A DNA stretch of 64,000 nt. Source: Pseudomonadota bacterium. GTDB taxonomy: Bacteria > Pseudomonadota > Gammaproteobacteria > Steroidobacterales > Woeseiaceae. The first letter of the stretch is position 1. Each line of letters starts with the position of its first letter. Shown piece by piece: positions 9,474 to 18,445 of this stretch. The notes beneath the pieces are model-generated. The model did not search any database. It worked only from the letters and a program-made list of their open reading frames with translations, and was not told where the DNA came from. The DNA lies in assembly GCA_022574185.1 (NCBI GenBank), contig JACZSM010000003.1, positions 45,010 through 109,009 on the forward strand. The letters run 5' to 3'. The position numbers were made by a program, and so were the translations under genes.

Positions 9474-9485
9474 AGATACATTCAT

Positions 9486-9524
9486 ACTATATATGGTTTT
9501 ATACGACCATATAATATATATGGT
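9486..9524. promoter_or_regulatory. AT-rich cluster of ATATGGT motifs between bactofilin and the GGDEF-EAL gene
   Basis: Three ATATGGT-type half sites occur here: 9491-9497 direct, 9506-9512 inverted (ACCATAT) and 9518-9524 direct. The 12-mer ACTATATATGGT at 9486-9497 recurs exactly upstream of the FlhC-like gene (41426-41437). The stretch is far more AT-rich than its surroundings. It may be a regulator site or simply a promoter-associated AT island. Confidence 0.4.
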
Positions 9525-9696
9525 TCTACATACACATTCTTAAATTGTCCGTACTGGAAACACACACGGCACTTTCCGCCTGGTGCTAAACTGATCAGCT
9601 ATAGCGCTCGACGCAAGTGTACCGGCACAATCGGGGTCGATTGCCACGACAACGCCGCACTTTTTAGCAGAATAATTATAAAGGGCCCGCAGGCCG

Positions 9697-9722
9697 GCCG
9701 ACGCTGATCATATCGCGTCGGC
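9697..9722 (+). promoter_or_regulatory. Perfect hairpin in the leader of the GGDEF-EAL gene
   Basis: GCCGACGC (9697-9704) and GCGTCGGC (9715-9722) are perfect inverted repeats around a ten-base loop, 26 bases before the ATG at 9749. No U-tract follows, so it is not a classical terminator. It could stabilise the mRNA or bind a protein. It does not match the c-di-GMP riboswitch consensus. Confidence 0.5.
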
Positions 9723-9748
9723 GCACTCCTGACGGGACTACGAGACAG

Positions 9749-12199
9749 ATGATCGGCAGCAAATTTCCACGACACCTCCTGCTCCTACTGGCGCTTGGCT
9801 TCGCCATTGGCGTCATTATGCTATCGATGTTCTACGGTCAATATCGCTGGCTCGCCAATGAAATCATTACGACAAGCGCGAATGAGTACGATGCGTCTCT
9901 TCGGGTCAGCTTTGAAAGACGAGTTCGTGCACAGATACATGCGGTCGCCAATCTCATGGCATTCGAAACGGACACACTCAATTCGCCATCGGTACTGCGG
10001 ACATTGAATCGCGCATTACTTGAGAACGAAATAATTTCCGGATTGAGTTTTAACAATGATGCGTTAGGTTCGCTACGAGCAGGTCAATTTTTGACGAGCG
10101 AATTTTCAGACAACATTACCTGGTCGCCGGACAATCTTGTCATGACCTATGCGGTCACGCGCAACGATGAAGAACTTGGAATACTGACTGGATCCTTCCG
10201 GCTCGACCAGTTACGTGCCGAATCCGCCGCATTCGCGGCGACGTTGCTGGACAAAGAGATTCAGAGTCGCCGCCTCAGCTATAGCTGGATTGGCTTCGGT
10301 ATGCTCGTAACGTTGCTGACCTTCGGTGTTTTTGTTTGGATGATTCTGCACAAGCAAACGGCACGAATCCGCAACTTTCGCATCCAGATGGAGAAATTCG
10401 GGGACGCAGAATTTGAAGAACCCCTGCCGCATGCGCCTGGTGATGCTCTCGGCGAGCTCGCGGCCGTATTCAATGACATGCGTGACCGGCTCCGACTAGC
10501 AACGATTTCGCGTAACTATCTCGACAGCATTCTTTCGGGAATGAATGAAGCAATAATCGTGACATCGAGTGACGGCACCATCAAGCGCATCAACAAGGCA
10601 ACAACCATTCTTCTGGGCTATGACGAATGCGAAATTGTCAATACATCAATCGACTCCGTCGTCAAGTCGCGTAAGACTCCGTCCCTGCTCGACAAGAAAG
10701 AAACCGGCGTACCAATTGAAGCATTTTTCAAGAACAAATTTGGCGAGTTGATACCCGTTTCCTATACCTGTTCGGTTGTTGATGGCAAAGACGATGATAC
10801 CGAGGATCGGATTTACGCCGCGCAGAACATCACCGAGAGAAAACGCGCCGAACAACGCATACGCTATCTCGCTAGTATCGATGCGTTGACCAAGATCCCG
10901 AACCGCATGCAGTTTCAGCATCTATTGCAACGCGCAATCGCGCGCGCGCGGCGTGCCAGTGAGCCAATTTGTCTCTTTTACATCGATATAGATCTCTTCA
11001 AAGAAATAAACGACACGTTCGGCCACCTCGCCGGTGATACAGCGCTCGAAATAGTAGCGGAGCGATTGACGGCGGCATTACCTGATAAATCCGTAATCGG
11101 CCGGTTGGCCGGTGATGAGTTTGCCGTATTTTTGAAAGGCTTTGGCCCCGGCGGCGCAGGGACGGCCGCTACTGACAAGCTCGCGAAATCTCTGCTCGAT
11201 CGTCTTGCCGATCCATTCTTCGTACAAGGCCACGAAGTATTTATGACCGCGAGCTTGGGCATTGCCTACTATCCCGACGATGCAGCAAATGTCATCGATC
11301 TGATTCGTAATGCAGATGCTGCTCTGTACAGCGCCAAGAAGGCCGGCGGAAACATATTCTCGGTTTACTTGCCAGAGATGAACGAGGCCGCGGTCGATCA
11401 CCTGATGACCAAGAGCAGACTAAAGCGCGCATTCGAACGAGACGAATTACTGGTGCATTACCAACCGAAATTCAACGTCAGGACCGGCGAGATTTATGGT
11501 GCTGAAGCGCTGGTGCGCTGGCAACGTCCCGATCGCGGCATGATCCTGCCGTCCGATTTTATTCCTATTGCTGAAGAGTCAAACCTCATCATAGAAATTG
11601 GCGAATGGGTGCTCGATAAAGTGTGTGAAGATTTCCGGCTGTGGCAGCGTTCCGTCTCGTCGCCTGGGCGGATATCGGTCAATCTGTCGCTTAAGCAGCT
11701 GCGGCAACCCAACTTCATAAACCGCATCGATGCTATTTTGAGAGGCCATGAGGTTTCGCCGACGTCTCTTGAACTCGAAATTACTGAGACAACATTGATG
11801 GAAAACCCGGAGCGTACGATCAAACTTCTTGATCAACTTTATGCGCTCGGGTTGCATCTTGCGATTGACGATTTTGGCACTGGGTACTCTTCACTGAGCG
11901 CTCTGCAACAGTTTCCGATCAGCACACTCAAAGTCGACAAGTCGTTTGTACGCGACGTGGCAATTAGCCCGGACGATGCAGTCATTGTCGGCACGATTAT
12001 CCAGATGGGTCGAAACCTCAACATGGACGTCGTTGCTGAGGGTGTGGAAACCGTGGCACAGCTCAATTTCCTACAAGGCCTTGAGTGTACTTACGTTCAG
12101 GGCCTGCTATTCGGTGCTCCTATGAGTTCTGAGGACTACTTGAAGTTGTTGCTGGCACAAGCTGACGGCACCGATACACACCGCGCTCTGTTTGCCTAG
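9749..12199 (+). CDS. Membrane c-di-GMP turnover protein: sensor-HAMP-PAS-GGDEF-EAL
   Basis: 816 residues. TM helices at 8-28 and 181-200 enclose a periplasmic sensor; a HAMP-like segment (201-250), a PAS domain (about 255-365), GGDEF (375-540) and EAL (550-800) follow. The cyclase motif is AGDEF (454-458), a variant often still active; no RxxD inhibitory site lies at the usual spacing. The phosphodiesterase motifs are intact: EAL at 586-588, ELEITET, IDDFGTGYSS and VAEGVET. Both activities are possible, and the intact EAL residues make phosphodiesterase activity likely. It probably links an external cue to the motile/sessile switch. Confidence 0.94.
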   Translation: MIGSKFPRHLLLLLALGFAIGVIMLSMFYGQYRWLANEIITTSANEYDASLRVSFERRVRAQIHAVANLMAFETDTLNSPSVLRTLNRALLENEIISGLSFNNDALGSLRAGQFLTSEFSDNITWSPDNLVMTYAVTRNDEELGILTGSFRLDQLRAESAAFAATLLDKEIQSRRLSYSWIGFGMLVTLLTFGVFVWMILHKQTARIRNFRIQMEKFGDAEFEEPLPHAPGDALGELAAVFNDMRDRLRLATISRNYLDSILSGMNEAIIVTSSDGTIKRINKATTILLGYDECEIVNTSIDSVVKSRKTPSLLDKKETGVPIEAFFKNKFGELIPVSYTCSVVDGKDDDTEDRIYAAQNITERKRAEQRIRYLASIDALTKIPNRMQFQHLLQRAIARARRASEPICLFYIDIDLFKEINDTFGHLAGDTALEIVAERLTAALPDKSVIGRLAGDEFAVFLKGFGPGGAGTAATDKLAKSLLDRLADPFFVQGHEVFMTASLGIAYYPDDAANVIDLIRNADAALYSAKKAGGNIFSVYLPEMNEAAVDHLMTKSRLKRAFERDELLVHYQPKFNVRTGEIYGAEALVRWQRPDRGMILPSDFIPIAEESNLIIEIGEWVLDKVCEDFRLWQRSVSSPGRISVNLSLKQLRQPNFINRIDAILRGHEVSPTSLELEITETTLMENPERTIKLLDQLYALGLHLAIDDFGTGYSSLSALQQFPISTLKVDKSFVRDVAISPDDAVIVGTIIQMGRNLNMDVVAEGVETVAQLNFLQGLECTYVQGLLFGAPMSSEDYLKLLLAQADGTDTHRALFA

Positions 12200-12357
12200 C
12201 CCAGAAGCTTCACCAGCAAACGGCGCTCTCAAAATGCTAATAAATAATTTTTCTGACTACTTCACTCTGGCCATGCATCGTGCTTAAATTACCCGACCCG
12301 TACTCACTGGTTAGTTGACAGTCTGACGTGTCAGCCGGCCACAACTGATTCGAAATT

Positions 12358-12726
12358 ATGAACAAAAAAACCAAGTTTGCGATGGGTAGCCTCATCTTGC
12401 TTGCTGCCCCACTGGCTTTCCCCTGCGATTATCCGGGCCGCCCCGCCATTCCTGACGGAAACACGGCTACGAAAGATGAATTGCTCACCGCAAAGGCAGA
12501 TGTGGGTACTTATCTGGCCGGTGTGGACGAGTATCTGAGCTGCGTCGAAACCAGTGAGGAAGAAGCCATCGCAGAATTGAAAATTACCGACCCCGAGGAT
12601 CTAAAGCGTCGTGACAAATTGATTAGCAAGAAATTCGATGCGGCAAATGACGAAAAAGATCTGGTTGGAGAGGAGTTCAACCAACAGGTCAGAGCCTATA
12701 ACGAGGCACGGAAAGCAGCGCAGTAA
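12358..12726 (+). CDS. Small secreted protein of unknown function
   Basis: 122 residues with a Sec signal peptide (residues 1-22, ending near LAFPC). The mature part is charged and helical, with two cysteines (PCDYPG and LSCVET) that could form one disulfide, and a Lys/Glu-rich C-terminal half that looks coiled-coil. It stands alone between the GGDEF-EAL gene and the convergent psp operon. No family was recognised. Confidence 0.7.
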   Translation: MNKKTKFAMGSLILLAAPLAFPCDYPGRPAIPDGNTATKDELLTAKADVGTYLAGVDEYLSCVETSEEEAIAELKITDPEDLKRRDKLISKKFDAANDEKDLVGEEFNQQVRAYNEARKAAQ

Positions 12727-12766
12727 ATATTTCCGCCAAGTGCGTTAACTGATTGGAATTTTCTGT

Positions 12767-12988
12767 TCAAAGTCTGTTGATTTCGCTGCGTAGATCGTAT
12801 TTATTTTCGGTTACGATTCTTTCAAGAACGCCAATGCGCTCTTCGAGCTCGTCGATTCGCAACAGCGTATCCTCAAGTTCTGTATCACCACCTTTCCTGT
12901 CTGCCCGCGCTCTGATTATTTTCTGCACAGTGTCCGCCGTATAGTAGATGGCTACGATGCAAAGTACGAAAATTAGAGTGCTGTTCAT
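12767..12988 (-). CDS. PspB-like small membrane protein at the end of the psp operon
   Basis: 73 residues: one TM helix (3-22) and an acidic coiled coil. The end, RIGVLERIVTENKYDLRSEI, closely parallels the C-terminus of the neighbouring PspC (RLARLEKYVTSSRYQLDRDF), so both probably dock to the same partner. ATG 12988 has AGGGAG six bases upstream; the TTG before it is less likely. It lies 31 bases after the pspC stop and is transcribed with it. It likely belongs to the envelope-stress complex. Confidence 0.78.
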   Translation of the reverse strand: MNSTLIFVLCIVAIYYTADTVQKIIRARADRKGGDTELEDTLLRIDELEERIGVLERIVTENKYDLRSEINRL

Positions 12989-13019
12989 CAATGGCTCCCT
13001 ATTTTAGTGTTTTACTATC

Positions 13020-13403
13020 TCAAAGATTTCTGAAATCCCGATCAAGCTGATAGCGCGATGACGTCACGTATTTCTCGAGCCGTGCGAGTCGGCGATCGAG
13101 TGACTGAAACCTCCTTCGGACATCACTCGCAGCCTGTCTCGGCGACGCGCGCAATGCCTGCCTGAATTCCGGGTCACCGTGTTTTTCAGGTGTGCCGGAT
13201 GTTGCTGGCACCAGAAAAACAACGCCGAGATAGGCTAAAATCGTGATAGGCATTGCCATGCAGAACGCGACGATCGCGAGAAAACGCGTAGCGCGCCGAT
13301 TAAAGCCGAAATAGTCTGAGATTCCAGCGCACACACCACCGAATATGGCCTTGTCGGCGTTTCTTGAAAATCGACGATTTCCCATTGCGGCATAGGTCCT
13401 CAT
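13020..13403 (-). CDS. pspC: Phage shock protein C
   Basis: 127 residues with the PspC domain (about 12-70: FGGVCAGISDYFGFNRRATRFL followed by a TM helix) and a cytoplasmic helical tail ending LEKYVTSSRYQLDRDF, the typical C-terminal motif of the family. PspC is an inner-membrane sensor that recruits PspA away from PspF. The start overlaps the previous gene as ATGA. Of the two PspC-domain proteins in this operon, this one has the full classical architecture. Confidence 0.92.
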   Translation of the reverse strand: MRTYAAMGNRRFSRNADKAIFGGVCAGISDYFGFNRRATRFLAIVAFCMAMPITILAYLGVVFLVPATSGTPEKHGDPEFRQALRASPRQAASDVRRRFQSLDRRLARLEKYVTSSRYQLDRDFRNL

Positions 13404-13693
13404 AAACGACTCCAGTGGTCACGGTGGTTGCGGCGCCAGAATTCATACTCAGTTCGCGTTCCCGAGTAGATCAGGGGTTTTTCCTGAATCAGCATTGTCG
13501 CGCCAATGTAAATTGCGACAGTTAACCAAAAAAACAGTACCAGGCATATCACGGCGATAACCCGCACCGTGCCCAGGCGAAACCTGAATCGATCTGCCAT
13601 ACCGGCGCAAACGCCGAATACCCATGCGTTGTCGCGATCGCGATACAGGCCACGAAGCGGACCAAAATCAATATTCCAGGTGCGTTGACTCAT
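13400..13693 (-). CDS. Second PspC-domain protein, short
   Basis: 97 residues. A PspC domain (VFGVCAGMADRFRFRLGTVRVI, then a TM helix) is preceded by about 20 polar residues and followed by a short basic tail; the YVTS-type helix of true PspC is missing. It overlaps both neighbours by ATGA. The duplication of PspC domains within one operon suggests a hetero-oligomeric sensor. Confidence 0.88.
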   Translation of the reverse strand: MSQRTWNIDFGPLRGLYRDRDNAWVFGVCAGMADRFRFRLGTVRVIAVICLVLFFWLTVAIYIGATMLIQEKPLIYSGTRTEYEFWRRNHRDHWSRL

Positions 13694-13923
13694 TGTCGTC
13701 TCCTTCGATCAGGCAACTCATCATCGAGAATTCTCTCCAGAGTTTCCAGGCGATCACCTAAGCGCTGTGATAGTTGCCAGAGATCCTCAAGCATCTGTTC
13801 ATCATCACGCGATATCTCACGCGACTGTTTCCATTTGCTGACAAAGTGCAGCACGATAAACAGCGGCGCTGGAATAACGAGAAACAGTATCAGTGCTAAT
13901 GTCAGTAACTCATTTGCGCTCAA
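13690..13923 (-). CDS. pspB: Phage shock protein B
   Basis: 77 residues with an N-terminal TM helix (4-26) and the PspB coiled coil (DEQMLEDLWQLSQRLGDRLETLERILD) ending in DDELPDRRRR. PspB works with PspC to relieve inhibition of PspF under membrane stress. The start is a TTG directly after the pspA TAG, with GGAGG inside the end of pspA eight bases upstream. Confidence 0.93.
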   Translation of the reverse strand: MSANELLTLALILFLVIPAPLFIVLHFVSKWKQSREISRDDEQMLEDLWQLSQRLGDRLETLERILDDELPDRRRRQ

Positions 13924-14610
13924 CTACTTTGCCTCCGCCGTTCGTTCCAGTTCTGCGGCAACACGTTGCTTCAACTCGTCCAGCTCCTTTTTAACTGATT
14001 CTTCGGCTTCCAGACTCGCGAATTCATGATTGAGATCTTTCGGCAGGCCAAGGTCAAATGCCTCGACACGTCCCTCTATGTCGTCGATTCGTCGTGTGTA
14101 TTGCTCGAACCGGATCATCGCATCGTCAATTTTGTAGTCGTAGATTTTCCGTCTGGCCGCAAGCCGGCTGCTTGCCGTCTTGTGCCTGGACAACAAGGCT
14201 TTCTGCCGGGCTTTAGCGTCTTCGAGCTTAGCCTCGAGCTTCGCAATATCCTCGTTGAGTTTGCCGAGCCCCTCGTCAACTGCCTGGTAATCCTGTTTCA
14301 GCAAGTCGGCAGCGCCAGCAACGCGCGACTTCTCGACCAACGCCGCTTTGGCAAGGTCTTCGCGCTCTTTGCGTATCGCAAGTTCCGCTTTTTCGTCCCA
14401 ATCTGAGAGTTCGCGTTCGACCGACTCAAGTCTGCGGTTCAGATCTTTTTTATCGGCGATCGACCGCGCGGCCGCAGAACGAACCTCGACGAGCGTGTCC
14501 TCCATCTCCTGGATCATCAGCCGTACAATCTTCTCGGGGTCTTCGGCCTTGTCGAGAATCGCGTTGATGTTCGAGTTCACGATGTCGCTGAATCTCGTGA
14601 ATATGCCCAT
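13924..14610 (-). CDS. pspA: Phage shock protein A
   Basis: 228 residues of the PspA/IM30/ESCRT-III-like family, which binds stressed inner membrane and inhibits PspF. The N-terminus MGIFTRFSDIVNSNINAIL and the RLMIQEMEDTLVEVRS block are near-identical to E. coli PspA, followed by long coiled coils. The frame runs open to 14682, but ATG 14610 starts the conserved amphipathic helix and has GAGG eight bases upstream. It leads the operon pspA-pspB-pspC-like-pspC-pspB-like. Confidence 0.97.
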   Translation of the reverse strand: MGIFTRFSDIVNSNINAILDKAEDPEKIVRLMIQEMEDTLVEVRSAAARSIADKKDLNRRLESVERELSDWDEKAELAIRKEREDLAKAALVEKSRVAGAADLLKQDYQAVDEGLGKLNEDIAKLEAKLEDAKARQKALLSRHKTASSRLAARRKIYDYKIDDAMIRFEQYTRRIDDIEGRVEAFDLGLPKDLNHEFASLEAEESVKKELDELKQRVAAELERTAEAK

Positions 14611-14763
14611 GAATATGTCCTCGTTATTGGTGAAACCTACTGTTGATACTGCAGCTTCCATGCCAGATGCACCAAACATCACTTAACTTATTGTTTTCAT
14701 GCGTCTTAAAAGGAAATGAGACGGCTGAAGACACTCAGCAACATTGGTCAATTTAGCTATTTA

Positions 14764-14780
14764 TTAGCGATTATCACTAA
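14764..14780. promoter_or_regulatory. Palindromic site in the pspF-pspA divergent promoter, candidate PspF operator
   Basis: TTAGCG-N5-CACTAA (14764-14780) is an imperfect palindrome between the divergent pspF and pspA genes. AATTTAGCTA and AAATTAGCTA repeats flank it (14750 and 14790). Position and sequence fit the upstream activating sites that PspF binds in enterics. A -12-like TTGCT is present on the pspA side at 14738, but no -24 GG was found. Confidence 0.55.
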
Positions 14781-14799
14781 ACTATGGTGAAATTAGCTA

Positions 14800-15834
14800 A
14801 TGACAGTCAACCGCCCAACCCAACAGATTATTGGCGAGGCGCCAGCATTCCTCGAGATGCTCGAGCATGTGTCACGCGCGGCACCGCTCGACAAGCCGGT
14901 ACTCGTTGTCGGCGAGCGTGGCACTGGCAAGGAGTTGATCGCGTCTCGCCTGCATTTTCTTTCTGACCGGTGGGAACAGCCCGTGGTCAAGGTCAACTGT
15001 GCTGCATTGACCGAGTCCATCCTGGAGTCGGAATTATTTGGTCATGAAGCTGGTGCATTCACGGGTGCCGTGCGTGCGCATGAGGGGCATTTTGAACGCG
15101 CTGATGGCGGCACCCTGATCCTCGATGAACTCGCAACAATATCGCTGCGCATGCAAGAGAAAATCCTGCGCGTGATTGAATACGGCGAGATGCAGCGTGT
15201 TGGCGGTAGCGAAACACTGCGCATCGAAGTTCGAATTGTCGGATCGACAAATTCCGATCTGCAGATGCTGGCATCCAAAGGCCTTTTTCGTAAGGATCTG
15301 TTGGATCGACTTGCATTTGACGTCATCACTATACCGCCGCTTCGCGAACGCCTTGAAGATATATTGCCGCTGTCCTATGCATTCGCCGTTAATATGGCAA
15401 GTGAACTCAAACGCTCCTTTTTTCCAGGATTCAGCCCGCGCGCCTCGTCTGCCCTGCTTCGCTACAAATGGCCTGGCAATGTCCGCGAATTGAAGAACGC
15501 AGTCGAGCGCTCCGTGTATCGTTCTGACGAGCCTGAGAGACCAATAGCAAGCATCGCGATAGATCCGTTCGATTCGCCGTTCAAACTGGCAGAACCGGAG
15601 GAGGACCATCCCCGAAACTCACCGCTGCAACGCGCGCCGCTGCTGCCTGCAGACCTTACGAAGAGGCTTGATGAAACGGAGAGAGGATTCCTGCAAGCCG
15701 CCCTCGAGAGGTCGCGCTTCAACCAGCGCATGGCGGCCGAGTTGCTGGGACTTAGCTATCACCAATTACGCGGCAAACTACGCAAGCACGATATGTCTGG
15801 CCGGTCACCACTTGACCAGGAGTCTGCGCGGTAG
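14800..15834 (+). CDS. pspF: Sigma-54-dependent activator of the psp operon
   Basis: 344 residues: an AAA+ domain starting almost at the N-terminus, with no receiver domain, as is typical of PspF. Walker A is GERGTGKE (38-45), the sigma-54 contact loop is GAFTGA (85-90), and the C-terminal Fis-type helix-turn-helix is RFNQRMAAELLGLSYHQLRG. It is transcribed divergently from pspA. The start ATG has GGTGA nine bases upstream. The PspF assignment rests on the architecture and the conserved divergent arrangement. Confidence 0.95.
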   Translation: MTVNRPTQQIIGEAPAFLEMLEHVSRAAPLDKPVLVVGERGTGKELIASRLHFLSDRWEQPVVKVNCAALTESILESELFGHEAGAFTGAVRAHEGHFERADGGTLILDELATISLRMQEKILRVIEYGEMQRVGGSETLRIEVRIVGSTNSDLQMLASKGLFRKDLLDRLAFDVITIPPLRERLEDILPLSYAFAVNMASELKRSFFPGFSPRASSALLRYKWPGNVRELKNAVERSVYRSDEPERPIASIAIDPFDSPFKLAEPEEDHPRNSPLQRAPLLPADLTKRLDETERGFLQAALERSRFNQRMAAELLGLSYHQLRGKLRKHDMSGRSPLDQESAR

Positions 15835-15872
15835 AAAGTATTCCTGCTACGCAGACTCGTAGCCCCGATTAT

Positions 15873-16793
15873 TCATGAATCATCGCGATATCGCCGCACG
15901 TAGATGGCCGCCGTCACCAGCAGGCCGCACACCGTAAGTCCGGCCCATAGACCTGGGCTGGTCACAAATCTACCAACATCAAGTTGCGCAAGCAGACTCA
16001 GGAACCCTTGCGAATGAGCTTGGAAGTTCTGGTTATCGAAAAAAACTGATGGATCGCCGTGAAAAATCGGCATATTGATCAATTGGGTCCGCGAACCGAT
16101 AGCCGTGAAGAGCAGGTGCGAACGGAAAACAACATACTCGAGTAGTGCCAATACTATGATTGGTAGAAACGCCATCAGTAACGGCGAGCGTTTCGTCCAG
16201 GCGGATACAAACAGAAACCAACCGATTATCGGGGATGCCCACAGTGGCGCCGCAATCATGACGACCAGGATCGCCGCCCAGGTATCGAATAATGGTACTG
16301 AACCCCAGATAAGGTGGCTCGCGCTACCACCCTCAAAACTGATCCAGATGCTTGTCAGCAGGAGATTAATGAGGTGCGATACGACGACGGCGACGAAGGT
16401 AACCAATGGTATCAGTACTACCGCGGTCAGTAGTTTCGACAACACCACCTCTGTATCGGTGATGGGCAGGGAACGCCAGAACAGGATGCTTTTGTCTTTG
16501 CGCTCCGCATAAAGCGAATCCAGACTGTAGAAGACGGTCAGTATCCACATCGCGATTAGCAATACGGAAGTGTTGAGGAGCAGAGCCACCATCAAGGCCG
16601 CTCTGCGCTCCGCGTCACCGACGTTTGACGCGCCGATGATCGCTATGTCGACAGCCGCGCCAAAACCGGATGCTGCAACAAAACTGGCTATGGCGCCGAG
16701 TGCCAGGACAAACACAACGGCCGTCGGAGTCACCCAGATTGAGCCGTGTTCCCAGAGCTCTCGTCGAATGAGCGCCAATTGATTTGTAATCAT
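15873..16793 (-). CDS. ABC-2 type transporter permease
   Basis: 306 residues with about six TM helices, a large soluble loop after the first (residues 40-75) and two more near the C-terminus. It belongs to the ABC-2 permeases of the YtrC/NatB kind. Its start overlaps the stop of the ATPase gene by ATGA, and it ends a GntR-ATPase-permease operon. Homologous systems respond to cell-wall stress; the substrate is not evident. Confidence 0.85.
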   Translation of the reverse strand: MITNQLALIRRELWEHGSIWVTPTAVVFVLALGAIASFVAASGFGAAVDIAIIGASNVGDAERRAALMVALLLNTSVLLIAMWILTVFYSLDSLYAERKDKSILFWRSLPITDTEVVLSKLLTAVVLIPLVTFVAVVVSHLINLLLTSIWISFEGGSASHLIWGSVPLFDTWAAILVVMIAAPLWASPIIGWFLFVSAWTKRSPLLMAFLPIIVLALLEYVVFRSHLLFTAIGSRTQLINMPIFHGDPSVFFDNQNFQAHSQGFLSLLAQLDVGRFVTSPGLWAGLTVCGLLVTAAIYVRRYRDDS

Positions 16794-17647
16794 GCCGCTG
16801 CGCCTTTAATCATGGCGACGAAGAGGTCGGCAATCGACGGCGTATGCGTTTCTCCAAGGCCGTCCAACTGGTCGCGGTCGATATCTTTAAATGTCATGAC
16901 CTTCTTGCCGAATACATCACGCTCATGAATGGGCCCGAGTCGTCGAGCAGCTTCGGCAGCCTCGCCCGAAGTCATCAGCTCGGCAAATGAGCCCGGTATC
17001 GACTCCATGCTGGTGTGGAGCAGGATACGGCCATCGTTGATAAACATGATATCGGTCAGCAAATTTTCGATTTCCTCGACCTGGTGCGTCGTGATCAGAA
17101 TCGTTTTTTCGCCATCAAAGTAATCATTCAATAAGTTGCTATAGAATTCCTTGCGGAAAATGATGTCGAGACCGAGCGTCGGTTCGTCGAGAACAAGCAA
17201 CTTGGCATCAACTGCCATGATAATCGACAGATGTAACTGCGTGACCATGCCTTTTGATAGCTCTCTGACTTTTGCGTTTGGACGAACCTTGGTATGGGAA
17301 AGCAATTCATCAGTACGAGATCGCGAGAAATTCGGGTGCGTGGCTGCCATGAAGTCGAGCAACTGTGAAACTTTGATCCAGCGTGGCAAGACCGCAACGT
17401 CCGCAATGAAACAGATTTTTTCCATCAGCTCCTTGCGTTGCCGGAACGGGTCGAGTCCCAACACGGACAGCTGTCCTTCACAGTCGGTCAGCCCAAGTAC
17501 GGCCTTGAGCAGAGTTGTCTTTCCCGCTCCGTTTGGACCGATGAGCCCCATGATCTTGCCCTTTTCGATCTCAAAACTGACGTTGTCAATCGCGCAAACC
17601 GCTCCAAAGTTCTTTGATATGCCGCGGGCTGTGACCAGGCTAGTCAT
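16790..17647 (-). CDS. ABC transporter ATP-binding protein (YtrB-like)
   Basis: 285 residues with Walker A GPNGAGKT (37-44) and Walker B LLVLDEPTLGLD. The signature is LSKGM rather than LSGGQ, a variant common in the YtrB/EcsA group. A D-loop and an ITTHQVEEIE switch histidine are present. It overlaps the GntR gene upstream by eight bases and the permease downstream by four, so all three are co-translated. Confidence 0.92.
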   Translation of the reverse strand: MTSLVTARGISKNFGAVCAIDNVSFEIEKGKIMGLIGPNGAGKTTLLKAVLGLTDCEGQLSVLGLDPFRQRKELMEKICFIADVAVLPRWIKVSQLLDFMAATHPNFSRSRTDELLSHTKVRPNAKVRELSKGMVTQLHLSIIMAVDAKLLVLDEPTLGLDIIFRKEFYSNLLNDYFDGEKTILITTHQVEEIENLLTDIMFINDGRILLHTSMESIPGSFAELMTSGEAAEAARRLGPIHERDVFGKKVMTFKDIDRDQLDGLGETHTPSIADLFVAMIKGAAA

Positions 17648-18023
17648 TCATGCCTCCTGCTTTGTTTGACTGTTTGACTTCGTCCAACAGTTTGGCGGCA
17701 TCGAGTCCGAGCCGCTCGATCGTTGCACGTACTATCGGCCATTCCTTGTCGATGAAGCGCCGTCGTTCATCTTTGAGCAATTGCCGCCTTGCTCCATCCG
17801 TTACGAACATACCTCGACCACGCTTTTTTTCTACGAGCCCCTCGTCGACAAGCTCCTGATAACCTTTCAATACCGTCAATGGATTCAGCCGATACTCGGC
17901 AGCGACATTGCGCACCGATGGCAAAACGTCGCCGTCACCCAGGACGCCTTCCAGAATCATCGCAACGACGCGATCCCGTAGCTGCCGATAGATCGGTAAA
18001 TCTTCGTTCCAATTCGGGTTCAT
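17640..18023 (-). CDS. GntR-family regulator, YtrA subfamily
   Basis: 127 residues: an N-terminal winged helix (IYRQLRDRVVAMILEGVLGDGDVLPSVRNVAAEYRLN without interruption over residues 11-47) and a short C-terminal dimerisation tail, the YtrA size class. It heads the ABC operon and most likely represses it. An AGTGTAGTAATT stretch at 18051 lies just upstream, but no complete palindrome was found there. Confidence 0.92.
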   Translation of the reverse strand: MNPNWNEDLPIYRQLRDRVVAMILEGVLGDGDVLPSVRNVAAEYRLNPLTVLKGYQELVDEGLVEKKRGRGMFVTDGARRQLLKDERRRFIDKEWPIVRATIERLGLDAAKLLDEVKQSNKAGGMND

Positions 18024-18086
18024 TATCTGTCTGATGCCATACGTTTATTAAGTGTAGTAATTAGCCGGCATGACTCACCGCACAAT

Positions 18087-18114
18087 AAAAAAGCGCCGGC
18101 CATGCGGCCGGCGC
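18087..18114 (-). terminator. Rho-independent terminator of the small leftward gene
   Basis: A nine-base-pair GC stem (GCGCCGGCC at 18093-18101, GGCCGGCGC at 18106-18114) with a four-base loop is followed on the minus strand by six T (18092-18087). It lies 75 bases past the stop of the 73-residue gene and insulates it from the GntR operon. Confidence 0.9.
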
Positions 18115-18189
18115 AAAACGTCCGTCGCTACTTTACTCGCCGTTGTGACGGAAACTAAAACCGTTGCCACCCTCGCCCCGATAATCCTG

Positions 18190-18411
18190 CTAATCATCAA
18201 CATCCAGTCGAATCTCGATTACTTTATGGATCGCATTAATGAGCATGTCATCGAGACATGCCGACATGGTGGCGACCGCGTAGCCGGCTTCCCGGTGTAG
18301 CTTGTCGCGAACAGTTGCATCTGCCTCTCCGGCAACCAGTGCCATGGTCATGAGCAGCATGATCGTGAGGCTGACAATGTCGTTCATGTATTGCCTCATC
18401 GCGAATTTCAT
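18190..18411 (-). CDS. Small predicted exported or membrane protein, unknown
   Basis: 73 residues. Residues 10-28 (DIVSLTIMLLMTMALVAGEA) form a signal-peptide-like hydrophobic helix ending at AGEADA; the remaining 45 residues are amphipathic and mixed-charge with one cysteine. No family was recognised. Support for a real gene comes from its surroundings: AGAGGA about eight bases before the ATG, a perfect operator-like palindrome upstream (18446-18471) and a strong terminator downstream (18087-18114). It is therefore an independently regulated unit. Confidence 0.68.
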   Translation of the reverse strand: MKFAMRQYMNDIVSLTIMLLMTMALVAGEADATVRDKLHREAGYAVATMSACLDDMLINAIHKVIEIRLDVDD

Positions 18412-18445
18412 TGCAGTGTCCTCTCGGGCCTTGCCCTTGGTGAGC

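Noticed and set aside
9661..9748. c-di-GMP riboswitch in the GGDEF-EAL leader
   Set aside because: Only a simple 8-bp hairpin is seen; the conserved riboswitch core and tetraloop/receptor are absent.
14738..14753. Sigma-54 -24/-12 promoter for pspA
   Set aside because: A TTGCT -12 element is present on the minus strand, but the essential GG of the -24 element is not at the right spacing, so I did not list it as a promoter.
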